Shown: piece after piece, positions 38,794-47,916 of the stretch
Layout of the letters: each line of letters opens with the position of its first letter
How positions within the stretch are numbered: position 1 is the first letter of the stretch
Assembly (NCBI GenBank): GCA_950106755.1
Contig: OX467091.1
Coordinates: forward strand, 7,333,538-7,397,537
Direction: 5' to 3'
Source of the DNA: Climacium dendroides
Taxonomy: Eukaryota > Streptophyta > Bryopsida > Hypnales > Climaciaceae
DNA length: 64,000 nucleotides
Notes under the pieces: generated by a model
Told to the model about the DNA's origin: nothing
What the model saw: the letters and a program-made list of their open reading frames with translations, nothing else
The model's database searches: none
Program-made: the position numbers and the translations under genes

Positions 38794-38907
38794 ACAATTA
38801 TAATTGAATATGTTGATGATCTCTTAATTACTGGAAATGACTTCAAAATTACAATTATAATTGAATATGTTGATGATCTCTTAATTACTAGAAATGACTT
38901 CAACAAA
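38794..38907 (+). repeat. 57-bp in-frame duplication of the RT YVDD motif
   Basis: ACAATTATAATTGAATATG...GACTTCAAAATT is present twice in tandem (38794-38850 and 38851-38907), so the reverse-transcriptase active-site block YVDDLLIT appears twice in one frame. Confidence 0.92.
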
Positions 38908-39569
38908 ATCTAAAGTAGAACTGATTATGAATTTGGACTCTTTCTCCATCAATAGTCATATATTCAACGCATGTTGAAATGTTTTGGGTTATAAATTTTC
39001 AATTCAGCAAAGCTACCTATGGACCCTACCGTTTAATAAAGATACTGGCACTACAACAATGGCAGTGTTTTATGACTGCAGAATTATGACTGAGGATGAC
39101 TGGCGACTGCTTGCAGTCATATTCTTGAAGGCCAACACTTTGGGGAGAAATATGACTGCAAAATATGACTACCAGTCATTTTTACGCCTTGTACTTCACA
39201 AGTGTATACTATACGGCCATTAGGAATACCAAAGTACTTCATAGGGAACGTAGGGAACATGTTTGGGAACATTGAGTCATATTATCAATTATATTTTCAT
39301 AGTAGTGAATTTCTTTTGGTTTTGGGCAATTCAAAAAGAATACGAGCAATTCTAACAAAAATATAAATAAGCCATCATTTAAAATTTTGAAATCATAGTC
39401 ACCTACTTTTTCGGATTTTGAATCCTAGACACCATTTTTTTAGTGTTTTGAGACCCTAGCCATTATTTTTTTAGGGCTCCTAAACCCTAGCTGCCACTTT
39501 TTAGGGTTTTGAAACCCTAGTCGTCACTTCTTGTGGTTCTTCTTCCTTACCTTCTATTGTCTCTTAGCT

Positions 39570-40260
39570 CTCATTTGTTGTTGTTTTTTGTTGCATCTCA
39601 ACTCTTGTTTCTTGTTGCTCTTTACTTCATGTTTCTTGCTTCTTATTGTTGCATCTAAATTTTTTTTTTCTTGCATTTGAACTCTTTCTTCTTTTTAGTT
39701 TTTGTTTTGTAGTTCTTGCTTCTTATTTCTTCTTGTTGCATCTACACTCTCATTTCTTGTTGTTTCTTGTTGTGTCTTAGTTGGTGCTTTTTGTTTCTTC
39801 TTGTGTCTTAGTTGTTACTTTTTATTTCTTCTTGTGTCTTAATTGTTACTTCATGTTGTGTCTTAGTTGTTGTTTCTTCTTACGTTTTAGTTGTTGTTTC
39901 TTGTTTTTTGTTGTGTCTTAGTTGTTGTTTAGTTGTTTCTTGTTGTGTCTTAATTGTTGCTTCTTGTTTCTTATTGTGTCTTAGTTGTTGTTTCTTATTT
40001 TGTGTTTCTTCTTACGTTTTAGTTGTTGCTTAGTTGTTTCTTGTTGTGTCTTAGTTGTTGCTTCTTGTTTCTTGTTGTATCTTAGTTGTTGTTTCTTATT
40101 TTGTGTTTCTTCTTACGTTTTAGTTGTTGTTTCTTGTTTTTTGTTGTGTCTTAGTTGTTGCTTCTTGTTTCTTGTTGTGTCTTAGTTGTTGCTTAGTTGT
40201 TGCTTCTTATTTCTTGTTGCATCTTAACTTTTACTTCTTGTTATTTCTTAATACTTATCT
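39570..40260. repeat. T-rich degenerate repeat (CTTGTTGTGTCTTAGTTGTTG units)
   Basis: Many degenerate copies of a TTGTTGTGTCTTAGTTG-type unit lie inside the CACTA element. The Cys/Val/Leu-rich overlapping frames here are low-complexity by-products, not proteins. Confidence 0.85.
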
Positions 40261-40744
40261 TTTTTTTCTTGTTTCCTCCATTATCAATCTTATTCTTCCT
40301 ATCCTAAACTTGAAGTACATATTTTGTGTTGTTATAAGCCTTTGAAGATTGAGCTTTGTTGTTCAATCACTAAAAATTAACGTCTCATTTCTTTAATTGT
40401 ATATGTAGGCACCAAAAGTTGAAACAAAGACATTGGAGGCTACTTACAATCCAATGAAGCCATCTTCACATTATTGTAAGGATTGTAGGCCTTATTGGAT
40501 TGTGTGAATGATTCATTGTGATATATAGATTTTGTATTAGTGACTAATAAATGTCAATGAAGATAGTTGTATTTGTTCTTACATTCTCCTTCTTTAATAT
40601 GATTATCTCTCATACATCTCTAAAATCATATATTATATATTCATTTTTAATTGCATGAGACTTTTTATTCAATTGTCAAATCATCTTAATGTATGATAGT
40701 TATATATCATGTCTACTTAAAATGCATTAAAAATGTGATTGTAG

Positions 40745-41190
40745 TTAGTAATATGACTGACAAGAGTCGTATTCTACATCATTCAAAAATATGACTCATG
40801 AGAATCATTTTTCACATTAACAAGAATATGACTCACCGTAGTCATATTTCACATTACTGCAAAATATGACTTACACTAGTTATATTCCATGTAACCAAAA
40901 AATATGACTCATTGTAGTCATATTCCATGTTACTACAAATATGACTGACCGCAGTCATATTCCATATTACTACAAAAAATGAATTACCGCAGTCATATAT
41001 CACATCACTGCAAAATATGACTCACTGCAGTCATATTCCACGTTACTGCAAAATATGACTCACCGCAGTCATATTCCACGTCATTAAAAAATATGACTCA
41101 CCACAGTCATATTCCACGTCATCAAAAAATATGATTCATCACAGTCATATTCCACGTCATCAAAAAATATGACTCGACATAGTCGTATTC
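40745..41190. repeat. CACTA subterminal repeat array
   Basis: About eleven units of roughly 40 bp each carry AATATGACTCACCGCAGTCAT or a variant, a near-palindrome, followed by ATTCCACGT-like spacer. Such arrays are expected transposase-binding regions near CACTA ends. Confidence 0.85.
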
Positions 41191-41870
41191 CACATAGGAT
41201 TTCTTTATTTGCCCGGGCAACCCAAGAAAAAGTCAAAACTCCCCTAGGATAGTCAAAGTATACGCCTAGTTGGCATACTATGGCTAAAAATGGGTATTTA
41301 TACCCCTCAACCCATATGACTGCCAATATGACTGATGTCTGAAGCGACTACTTCTAAACTACTGGAGTCAGTCATATCCTGAGTCATCTACAGTGATTTC
41401 TGCGTAAGTCATATTTTTTGATTTTACGACTCACTGCAGTCATATTTTGCAGTCATAAAACACTGCCATTGTTGTAGTGTGGAGACCTTCTTATTGACCC
41501 TCAACTTCACTGATCCATGGTTGGTAGCTTAAAATTTGCCACCAATACTTGTCCCAATATCTACTTTGTAGTCAATTCTATTAGCCACTTTATGGACAAA
41601 CCTTAACAAAGTCATTTACAAACAACTAAACATATCCTACGCCACCTAAGCAATACTATGGACTATGGCTTATTTTTTCCTCGTGACAGTTTTAATATTT
41701 TGCATACCTACATTGATGCAAACTAGAGGCATGACTTCAATACAAAGCCATCTACCTATTTCAATTTACACACAACAGATGGAACACTCGTATACACCTA
41801 TTGCCATCTATCCTAGAAATTCTTTGTAATTCCAAATTCTAAACCTAGCTTCAACCCAATTTGGCGTATA

Positions 41871-42605
41871 GGGTGATTGCAAGAAACACTTGTACTATTT
41901 TCTATCACACGTTGCGGGCTGAGTTGTTTTTTGGCCATAACTTTTGTGTTTTAACTTCGAATGACTTAAGATTTACAAGGAAGGTACTCATGACTATCCT
42001 ACAGTTTCCTTGATTTTTTGGTAATTTTCAAAAATAATTTACTATCCAAAAATAGGCCCGAAATAAATGTCACACTTGCCAATTTGGAGGTTTTTAGTAC
42101 TTTTGAGTACCTTTTTCATATACCCTACATCAAGAGAATTATATGGAGTTCTTCTTTACATATAAATACAAATTTTCACCAAAGGGTTTTTAAAAATAAT
42201 TAATTTTGTGTGGTGTGGAAGTCTATGAAGAGAGCTTCCTTCTGCTTACATTTTGAAACATATAAAATATTATTTTTGTAAGTTTTTTGGTGAATGACCA
42301 TCTTCATAAAGTTCTTAAAAATGTTCACTTTTTATTTTTTGTATTTACTTATTTTTACTATTTTTAACTAATTTTTGAATCAAAGGTCCTATTTTCTTGA
42401 GATTTGGCACTTTTCAAGTTCTCCTACTTAGAGAATTTTCCTACACATTTCCTTTGGTGAAAACCTTCATTTTAGAGGTATATATATAAATCATATTTTA
42501 AAGATTTTTTCAAAATTATTTTTTTAATTTTAAAGTACTCCTAAAGATTTTCATGAGTACTATGAAAAACGCAACAAATAGTACAAGTGTTTCTTGCAAT
42601 CACCC
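41871..42605. mobile_element. TIR element, 735 bp, TA/TATA flanked
   Basis: The left GGGTGATTGCAAGAAACAC is inverted exactly at the right (GTGTTTCTTGCAATCACCC); arms of about 30 bp match. Flanks are TATA on both sides, compatible with a TA duplication (Tc1/mariner-like) or a 4-bp one. Inserted at the decayed end of the plus-strand Copia relic. Non-coding. Confidence 0.8.
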
Positions 42606-42924
42606 TATACCAACTCTCCATCCATAAAGCTCTTTTTGTCACCTTATACTTGAAGTCAAGCACTTTGCTATTTCTCTTATTCCCACGATTGTTCCATCAA
42701 GTATATGGATTGGCAAAATAATCTCAGACACCACTGCAATTCTTCTACTCCAATCTCCCTTGATGGCACTACACCCGCTCGGTTTCTCCTTACAATTTTT
42801 GCTGATTAATCGAAATTGGGCACTTGACGACCTTGCACAAAGTCTATCAACCAATAGAAGATCTAATCCAATAGTTGATCTAAGACCCACTCACTTCCCT
42901 GATTCACCATCAAGACAAACAACT

Positions 42925-43004
42925 ACAACATCAACGTTCTAAGTTGCATCTATGACAGCACAACATCAATGTTCTAAGTTGCATCTATGATAGCACAACA
43001 TCAC
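42925..43004. repeat. 35-bp tandem repeat, 2.3 copies
   Basis: ACAACATCAACGTTCTAAG...GATAGC-type unit repeated head to tail with three substitutions between copies. Confidence 0.85.
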
Positions 43005-43321
43005 TCAACTATTAGCCCCAACTTGGGCAATTGTTTTCAAAACCATGTTGTGAGTGAGGAATGTTCGAACTTTTCCATTCATCCACCATTGTTCTGTTAC
43101 ATTATAGTCTCTATTCAACTTAGTGAACTATACATTCATCCTAATTTGTTAGTTTCACTATATTTATACCCACTTAATGATTATGTAAGTTGTGTTAGAT
43201 CTTTATGTAAACTACAAACCATGAAGCTTTGTCTTCCGTAACAAATCAACTCTTCAGTGTTTTCATCCAACACAACACACTGGAGGAAAGAGAAAAGTAC
43301 AAATGATTGTAGCTTCCTCCC

Positions 43322-43529
43322 TTAAACATTGAGGAGGATATTTTTTGTCCAATGGATGACAGAGAATCCTTCTAGTAGGACGGAAGTGCAATTGTTCATC
43401 CTTGGAATTTTGTTGTGAAAAGGGGAGGTCTTCTATAGTAGTTAGACTTTCAATGAGTACTTTTGCAATTTACACATAGTAACCAAAGGAACAATTTCCA
43501 TGGCCACCAATTTGTCCTTTAAGGATTAA
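43322..43529 (+). mobile_element. Family E element, copy 0 (forward)
   Basis: TTAA-bounded module of about 208 bp, TTAAACATTGAGGAGG to CCTTTAAGGATTAA. It is homologous to the three modules downstream, with the shared core TTCATCCT..AATTTTG.GTGAAAAG. Confidence 0.6.
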
Positions 43530-43689
43530 ATATAGTGGGCTCCAATCAACCCTCCAAACCCTCCTAGTTTATTTTTGCATAAAACACGGGGTGGAGGCTA
43601 GAGGCTCTAGATCATATTTCCATGCAATAAAAACATGGTGCATGTCCCAAAATTAGAGCTTTGGATAGCTAATGGCAACGTGCTCTAAG

Positions 43690-43923
43690 TTAACCCATAA
43701 ACAATGCGGAGGACATTTTCTGGCCGATGAATGACAAAGAATCTTTCTACGCAAGGCAATAGTGCAACTATTCATCCTCCAAATTTTGTGTGAAAAGAGA
43801 AGGTCACGTATAGTAGTTTGACTTCCAATGAGTTCTTTTGCATTATTTTAAGCCAACAATTCACACAATACCCAAAGAGATGATTTGCACTCTGACCAAC
43901 TTGTCATTCAAGGGGTTAACCCT
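43690..43923 (+). mobile_element. Family E element, copy 1 (forward)
   Basis: TTAACCCATAAACAATGCGG to TTCAAGGGGTTAA. Its right TTAA (43920-43923) is also the left boundary of copy 2. Confidence 0.65.
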
Positions 43924-44145
43924 TAAAGGATAATGGGGTGACTTTGGAAATCATCAGTTTTCATGATCATATAAATCATTGGCTCAAAAAATTGCAAAAG
44001 CACTCATTGAAAGTCGAAGTATTATAGAAGATCTCCCCTTTCCACACAAAATTTTAAAGATGAATAGTTGCACTCTTGTTCTACATAGAGAGATTCTCCG
44101 TCATCCATTGGATGCCAAATGTCCGCCTCGACGTTTAAGGGTTAA
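43920..44145 (-). mobile_element. Family E element, copy 2 (reverse)
   Basis: TTAACCCTTAAAGGATAATG to GACGTTTAAGGGTTAA. It matches copy 1 in inverted orientation, so copies 1 and 2 form a large inverted repeat around one TTAA. Confidence 0.65.
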
Positions 44146-44348
44146 CCCATAAACAACGAGCCAGTCATCATGGAAATCATTTGTTTGGGTACCATGTGAA
44201 CCATTGGTTTAAAAAATTGCAAAAACACGCATTGGAAGTCAAAGTATTGTCGAAGATCTCTCCTTTCTATACAAAATTTTGAGGATGAATAGTTGCACTT
44301 TTGTCCTACATGGAGCTTCCATGTAGGACAAAATCCACTCCCCGTTAA
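44142..44348 (-). mobile_element. Family E element, copy 3 (reverse)
   Basis: TTAACCCATAAACAACGAGC, then sequence parallel to copy 2 (GCATTGGAAGTCAAAGTATT, GATGAATAGTTGCAC), to a TTAA at 44345-44348. The right end is less well matched and may be chimeric. Confidence 0.5.
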
Positions 44349-44610
44349 CTAGACCAACCCATTTTTCTCCTCCGGTGTTGAAGAAATTGGCATTTGGAAG
44401 ATTACACGAATATCTTTTGATCTTGCGATAAGGATTTTCATCTTTGTTTTGCCAATTTCACTATCATTTCTTACTTCACCATTGTCATCGTGGCTCAAGA
44501 GACTGTTGCTGCAAGCTTGTGTTATTGATGGCGGAGCATTTTGGCCCATTTAGTACAAGCATGTAAACCCATTCTTCGTTTTCCATTCTCGATGCTTCCA
44601 CACATCAAAA

Positions 44611-44708
44611 AGGGATGTCACACTTTTTTCATACACAACGGTTCTCCATTGGCTCTTTTTTTCTCTCACTTTCTCTCACTTCTCAGAGAAGGTGTGACTA
44701 CCCCTAAT
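44611..44708. mobile_element. Family D MITE copy 1
   Basis: AGGGATGTCACACTTTTTTC at the left and GAAGGTGTGACTACCCCTAAT at the right are inverted. The same pair recurs at 44991-45106 and 55357-55473. About 100 bp, non-coding. Confidence 0.6.
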
Positions 44709-44990
44709 AAGGGTAGTCACACCTTCACTCCTAGTTCAATTAATGGACAACCAAGATGTGTCGCTTTCCTATTGGACATCCATGTATTGCGGAGCTTCCA
44801 TTCCCCGTTAATTAAACCGGACCATTCTTCTCCTTTGGAGGTGAAGAAACTGGCCTGAAGAAATTTATCGAGGAACTTCCAACCCCAATTGTGTTCGAAT
44901 TGTGCCACTTGTGCCACTTGCGTTCTGCCACCTACGTATTGCACCATCTGTGTTCTCCAATTTTCATTTTCCTTGCAGCAAAGCTACACA

Positions 44991-45106
44991 AGGGGTGTCA
45001 CACCTTCTTCATGCATGATGATTCCTCATTTGCTCCTCATTTCCCTCACCAACTTCTCAGATATCGTCCAAGTTTCCTTCTCAGAGGAGGTGTGAGTACT
45101 CGTAAT
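44991..45106. mobile_element. Family D MITE copy 2
   Basis: AGGGGTGTCACACCTTCTTC to AGGAGGTGTGAGTACTCGTA. The interior TTGCTCC...CTTCTCAG matches copies 1 and 3. It lies about 0.5 kb upstream of the LEA start. Confidence 0.6.
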
Positions 45107-45359
45107 GGCAACGTGCTCTAAGATCATGCACCCTCCCAAGGCAACCAACCGCAGGCCTATGCAAGCAGTGCAAGCCCTCCGTTCTGCAGTTCTGCTGTTG
45201 TTGTCTATCCAGAAACCCACTTTCCAGGTGGCGTTTCGCCGCAGGCGGTCCACCGCAGCCCCAACTGAAAGGCGGTTTTGCTCAGCACCCCCATCAACGG
45301 CCGGAGACCGAACTCGCAACCACATGCCAAGTGTCAGACACCGCCTGCGTAGAAGCTCA

Positions 45360-45367
45360 CCACGTGG
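45360..45367 (+). promoter_or_regulatory. G-box/ABRE (CCACGTGG) upstream of the LEA gene
   Basis: The palindromic CCACGTGG core is the binding site of bZIP factors of the ABF/ABI5 type. It lies about 60 bp upstream of the TATA box, where an abscisic-acid response element is expected for a LEA gene. Function is inferred. Confidence 0.6.
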
Positions 45368-45424
45368 AGAAACTGCAGGCATGCTGGGATTGAGGTGGCG
45401 GCAGCGCAGTGCGGTCCAGCAGGC

Positions 45425-45435
45425 TATAATATAAA
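45425..45435 (+). promoter_or_regulatory. TATA box of the LEA gene
   Basis: TATAATATAAA in a GC-richer context, about 220 bp before the ATG. Transcription would start near 45460, giving a 5' leader of roughly 190 bp. Confidence 0.6.
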
Positions 45436-45654
45436 CCCCGTCCCCTGCTCTCCCCAGTCAGTTGCACTCTCGTTTACAGCGTCGCATTCAGCTTTCAATC
45501 CCCTTGCATTGTATGTATAAGATAGATAACTTTGGACACCGATCCAGGAAAACATCTCTTTCCATTTGTGGTAACTAAGGCAGCTCCACCCCACAGCTGA
45601 GTTAGTTAGGATTTTTCATTTTTTGGCAACGTACCGGAAGGAAGAGTTTGTGTG

Positions 45655-47900
45655 ATGGCAGGGGACAAGAAGATGAGCTATGCTGCTATGGCTCACAAGG
45701 GCAACGATGCTGAGGATACCAGCAAGGATGTGGGAAACAAGGCTGAAAATGCAGCCAGCGATGCTTCGGTGAGTGGGGTGGTGGTTTGAAACTGCAGCTC
45801 TCAAGGTTTTTCAGGATTTGACTCCGTCTGGTTTCTTGGGGTTTTGGGTGGTTTCGTGGGAGTGATTTCCTGTGGAATATAGAGGATTTTCTGTCACTTG
45901 AGTCTTTTTAGAGAAAATGGGGTATTAGGGAGATCACTGTTGAGATGTGAACAGATCTTTCGGGTGTAAGAACGAACTCTGTTGAGATCAATTTTTTCAC
46001 ACCGTGTATGAATTTCTGATGCAATTTCAAAGTAGGGGGCTGTAGATCACTGTAAGTGGAAGTCGACTAGTCCATTGTAAGCAAACATCAGTGGTCAGAA
46101 GCATACCTGTACATGTGATGCTGACACCCAGTTTGTTAATTGAATGCCAACCAAGTGTATTAGAAGAGATGCGTTCCTGTTGGGTGCGGAGTTGGTATAG
46201 GAGACGGAATTTCGTACCTAACGGTTACAGTGTCCTCTACTTTGGTTTACAGCCTTGGTGAAGTTTGATCGTTTGCTGGTTTTGATGTATATTGGATTGG
46301 TCCTGGTGGTGCAGGATGTCGCGTCCAACTTCGGCAAAGGTGTCAGCGATACCGTAGACACAACTGCCAAGAATACCAAGAATTTAGGTGGTGAGGCTGC
46401 GGACGCAGCCAAAGAGAAGGCCGAGGATGTGAAGGGAGGTGTGGAAAAGAAGGCAGGCGAAGCCAAATCCAAGGCAGCCAAATCTAAGGACGCAGCGAAG
46501 AAGAAGGCTGACGAAACGAACCGCTCTGCTGAATCCGCGACGAAGACCTCGGATGAAGAGGTTGAGGATGCAAAAGACGCAGTTAAGGGCAAGACCAAGG
46601 ATGTAAAGGGCAAGGCTGATGATACATCAAAGAAAGCGGCCAACAAGGCAAATGAAACGAAGGACGCAGCGAAGGGCACTGCTGATGATACATCAAAGAA
46701 AGCGGGCAATAAGGCGAATGAAACCAAGGACGCAGCGAAGGGCACAGCACGGGATGTGAAGGGCACTGCTGATGATACATCAAAGAAAGCGGGCAATAAG
46801 GCGAATGAAACCAAGGACGCAGCGAAGGACACGGCACGGGATGTGAAGGGCAAGGCTGATGATACATCAAAGAAAGCGGGCAATAAGGCGAATGAAACCA
46901 AGGACGCAGCGAAAGACACGGCACGGGATGTGAAGGGCAAGGCTGATGATGCAGCAGAGAACGCGGCCAATAAAGCAAATGAAACCAAGGAAACAGCGAA
47001 AGACACTGCTGGGGACGCAGCTGACAAAGCTTCCAGGAAGGCGAATGAAACCAAAGACGCAGTGGAGGACACGGCGAAGGAAACGGCGGACAATCTTGGA
47101 GACGCCAAGGACTCCCTGAAGGGAAATGCAGTCGATGCCAAGGACACTGTGAAGAACACGGCGGGCGACATCAAGAGCGAAGCTGACAACGCCGCAAGCG
47201 CTCACCAGCCCAACGTGGACGAAGCTAAGGACGATGCTGGCCAGAAGTGGGATCAAACCAAAACAAAAGCCAGCGAATTTACAGGCGCTGTTCAGGATTC
47301 CGCCGGCGCGGCTGGCAATGTCGTGAAGGAGAAGGCTGAACAGGTCAGGGACATAGCCATCTTTTTCTTAAATTTGTTTCATTTTCGCTACCATTTTTCG
47401 CAGTTTTTTCAATAGTTCTGTAGCATCTAACTACATTCGTCCGCATTTGATACATTTCTGGCTCATGTTGATAACTTCTTTGTAGCAAGTCCTACATGAA
47501 ATTAGCCAAGAATTTTGCTAAAACTTGCGCTATTGTTTCGTTAAACCAGGTGAAGGACACGATCGGGAACGCTGTGGGAGCCACCAAGGAGAAGGCAAAT
47601 GAGGCGGGAGAGAACATTCAAGAGAAAACTGCCGACGCTTCCGAAGCTGCTTCTGCTCACGCTGACGAGGCGAAAGCTCGCGGAGAATACACAGCCGACG
47701 GTGAGTGGGTGCACAGAACTGATGAAACCTTCGGCAAGGCCACCAACGACGACGTGTACCCGAAAGCTGAAGAGACGAAGAGGGATGCCAAAGGGTTTTT
47801 GGGCGGGATTACCAACGTTCTCGGAGATGCTTCCAAGACCATTCAAGACACTGTGAACGCGCCTGGTGAGCGTGTCAGTGACAAGGGATTTAGGTCTTAG
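45655..47900 (+). CDS. Late embryogenesis abundant protein, group 3 (LEA_4) type, 3 exons, 497 aa
   Basis: LEA proteins are disordered when hydrated and form amphipathic helices on drying, protecting proteins and membranes. Exons are 45655-45768, 46315-47343 and 47550-47900; phases are all 0. The protein is Ala/Lys/Asp/Glu/Thr-rich with almost no aromatic residues until the end. It shows 11-mer-like periodicity (for example ANKANETKDAA) and tandem units starting DDTSKKAGNKANETKDAA, at nucleotides 46618, 46684, 46771, 46858 and 46945 (spacings 66, 87, 87, 87). The C-terminal exon carries EYTADGEWVHRTDETFGK and ends VSDKGFRS. No signal peptide is evident, so a soluble cytosolic protein is most likely. 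An ABRE and TATA box lie upstream. Intron 1 carries repeat F. The long antisense frames are shadows of the biased composition. Confidence 0.92.
45893..46240 (+). repeat. Repeat family F, copy 3 (LEA intron 1)
   Basis: Starts GTCACTTGAGTC, shares TGTATGAATTTCTGATGC, GCCAACCAAGTGTATTAGA and GTGTCCTCTAC with copies 1 and 2, and ends about 75 bp before the acceptor. Gene-sense orientation. Confidence 0.75.
46618..47031 (+). repeat. Coding tandem repeats in the LEA gene
   Basis: Five in-frame units, one of 66 bp and the rest 87 bp, with high identity. The 87-bp unit equals 22 plus 7 residues, so each 7-residue linker (TARDVKG-like) shifts the 11-residue periodicity. Confidence 0.9.
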
Positions 47901-47916
47901 GGTTTAGGGTTTAGGG
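47896..47916 (+). repeat. Telomere-type repeat (TTTAGGG) at the LEA stop codon
   Basis: Three nearly perfect plant telomere units, CTTAGGGTTTAGGGTTTAGGG, overlap the TAG stop. Short AACCCTAA-like clusters also lie in NRT2 intron 4 (50043-50067) and GPAT9 intron 6 (about 11989-12002). Confidence 0.85.

Larger units (their letters stand above)
39049..41479. mobile_element. Non-autonomous CACTA element, 2.43 kb
   Basis: The left end CACTACAACAATGGCAGTG is perfectly inverted at the right end, and TGG is duplicated at 39046-39048 and 41480-41482. Subterminal ATGACTGCAG/ACTCACCGCAGTCAT repeats cluster at both ends. It is inserted in the plus-strand Copia RT region, and removing it joins the flanking Copia blocks. 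No TPase is visible; the middle is T-rich simple sequence. Confidence 0.92.
37290..41866 (+). pseudogene. Ty1/Copia retrotransposon relic (plus strand), interrupted by a CACTA element
   Basis: Plus-strand pol fragments include integrase (FCNEQSIRQQL, then TIMEQIRNLAIQCKLSLFLW and ANYLVNQSP) at 37360-37625, RT with MDVFTAFLNG near 38.55 kb, and the catalytic YVDDLLITGND near 38.8 kb. The LPFNKDTG block is followed, after the 39049-41479 insertion, by DPQLH..MVGSL, NTCPNIYFVVNSISHFM and RHL.NTMDYGLF. Many stops are present. It lies head-to-head with the minus-strand relic, the junction near 37.26-37.33 kb cutting both within integrase. Confidence 0.8.

Noticed and set aside
39812..40345. Cys/Val/Leu-rich frames as a membrane protein
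   Set aside because: Encoded by degenerate T-rich repeats inside a CACTA element.
40745..41190. CRISPR-like array (regularly spaced near-palindromes)
   Set aside because: Spacers are as conserved as the repeats and the array sits at a CACTA end in a plant genome.
42639..42942. Continuation of the Copia RNase H after the 735-bp element
   Set aside because: Neither strand gives recognisable RNase H or C-terminal Copia blocks.
46218..47189. 323-codon minus-strand frame opposite the LEA gene
   Set aside because: Ser/Phe/Ala-rich shadow caused by the strongly biased LEA codons; no independent domain or start context.
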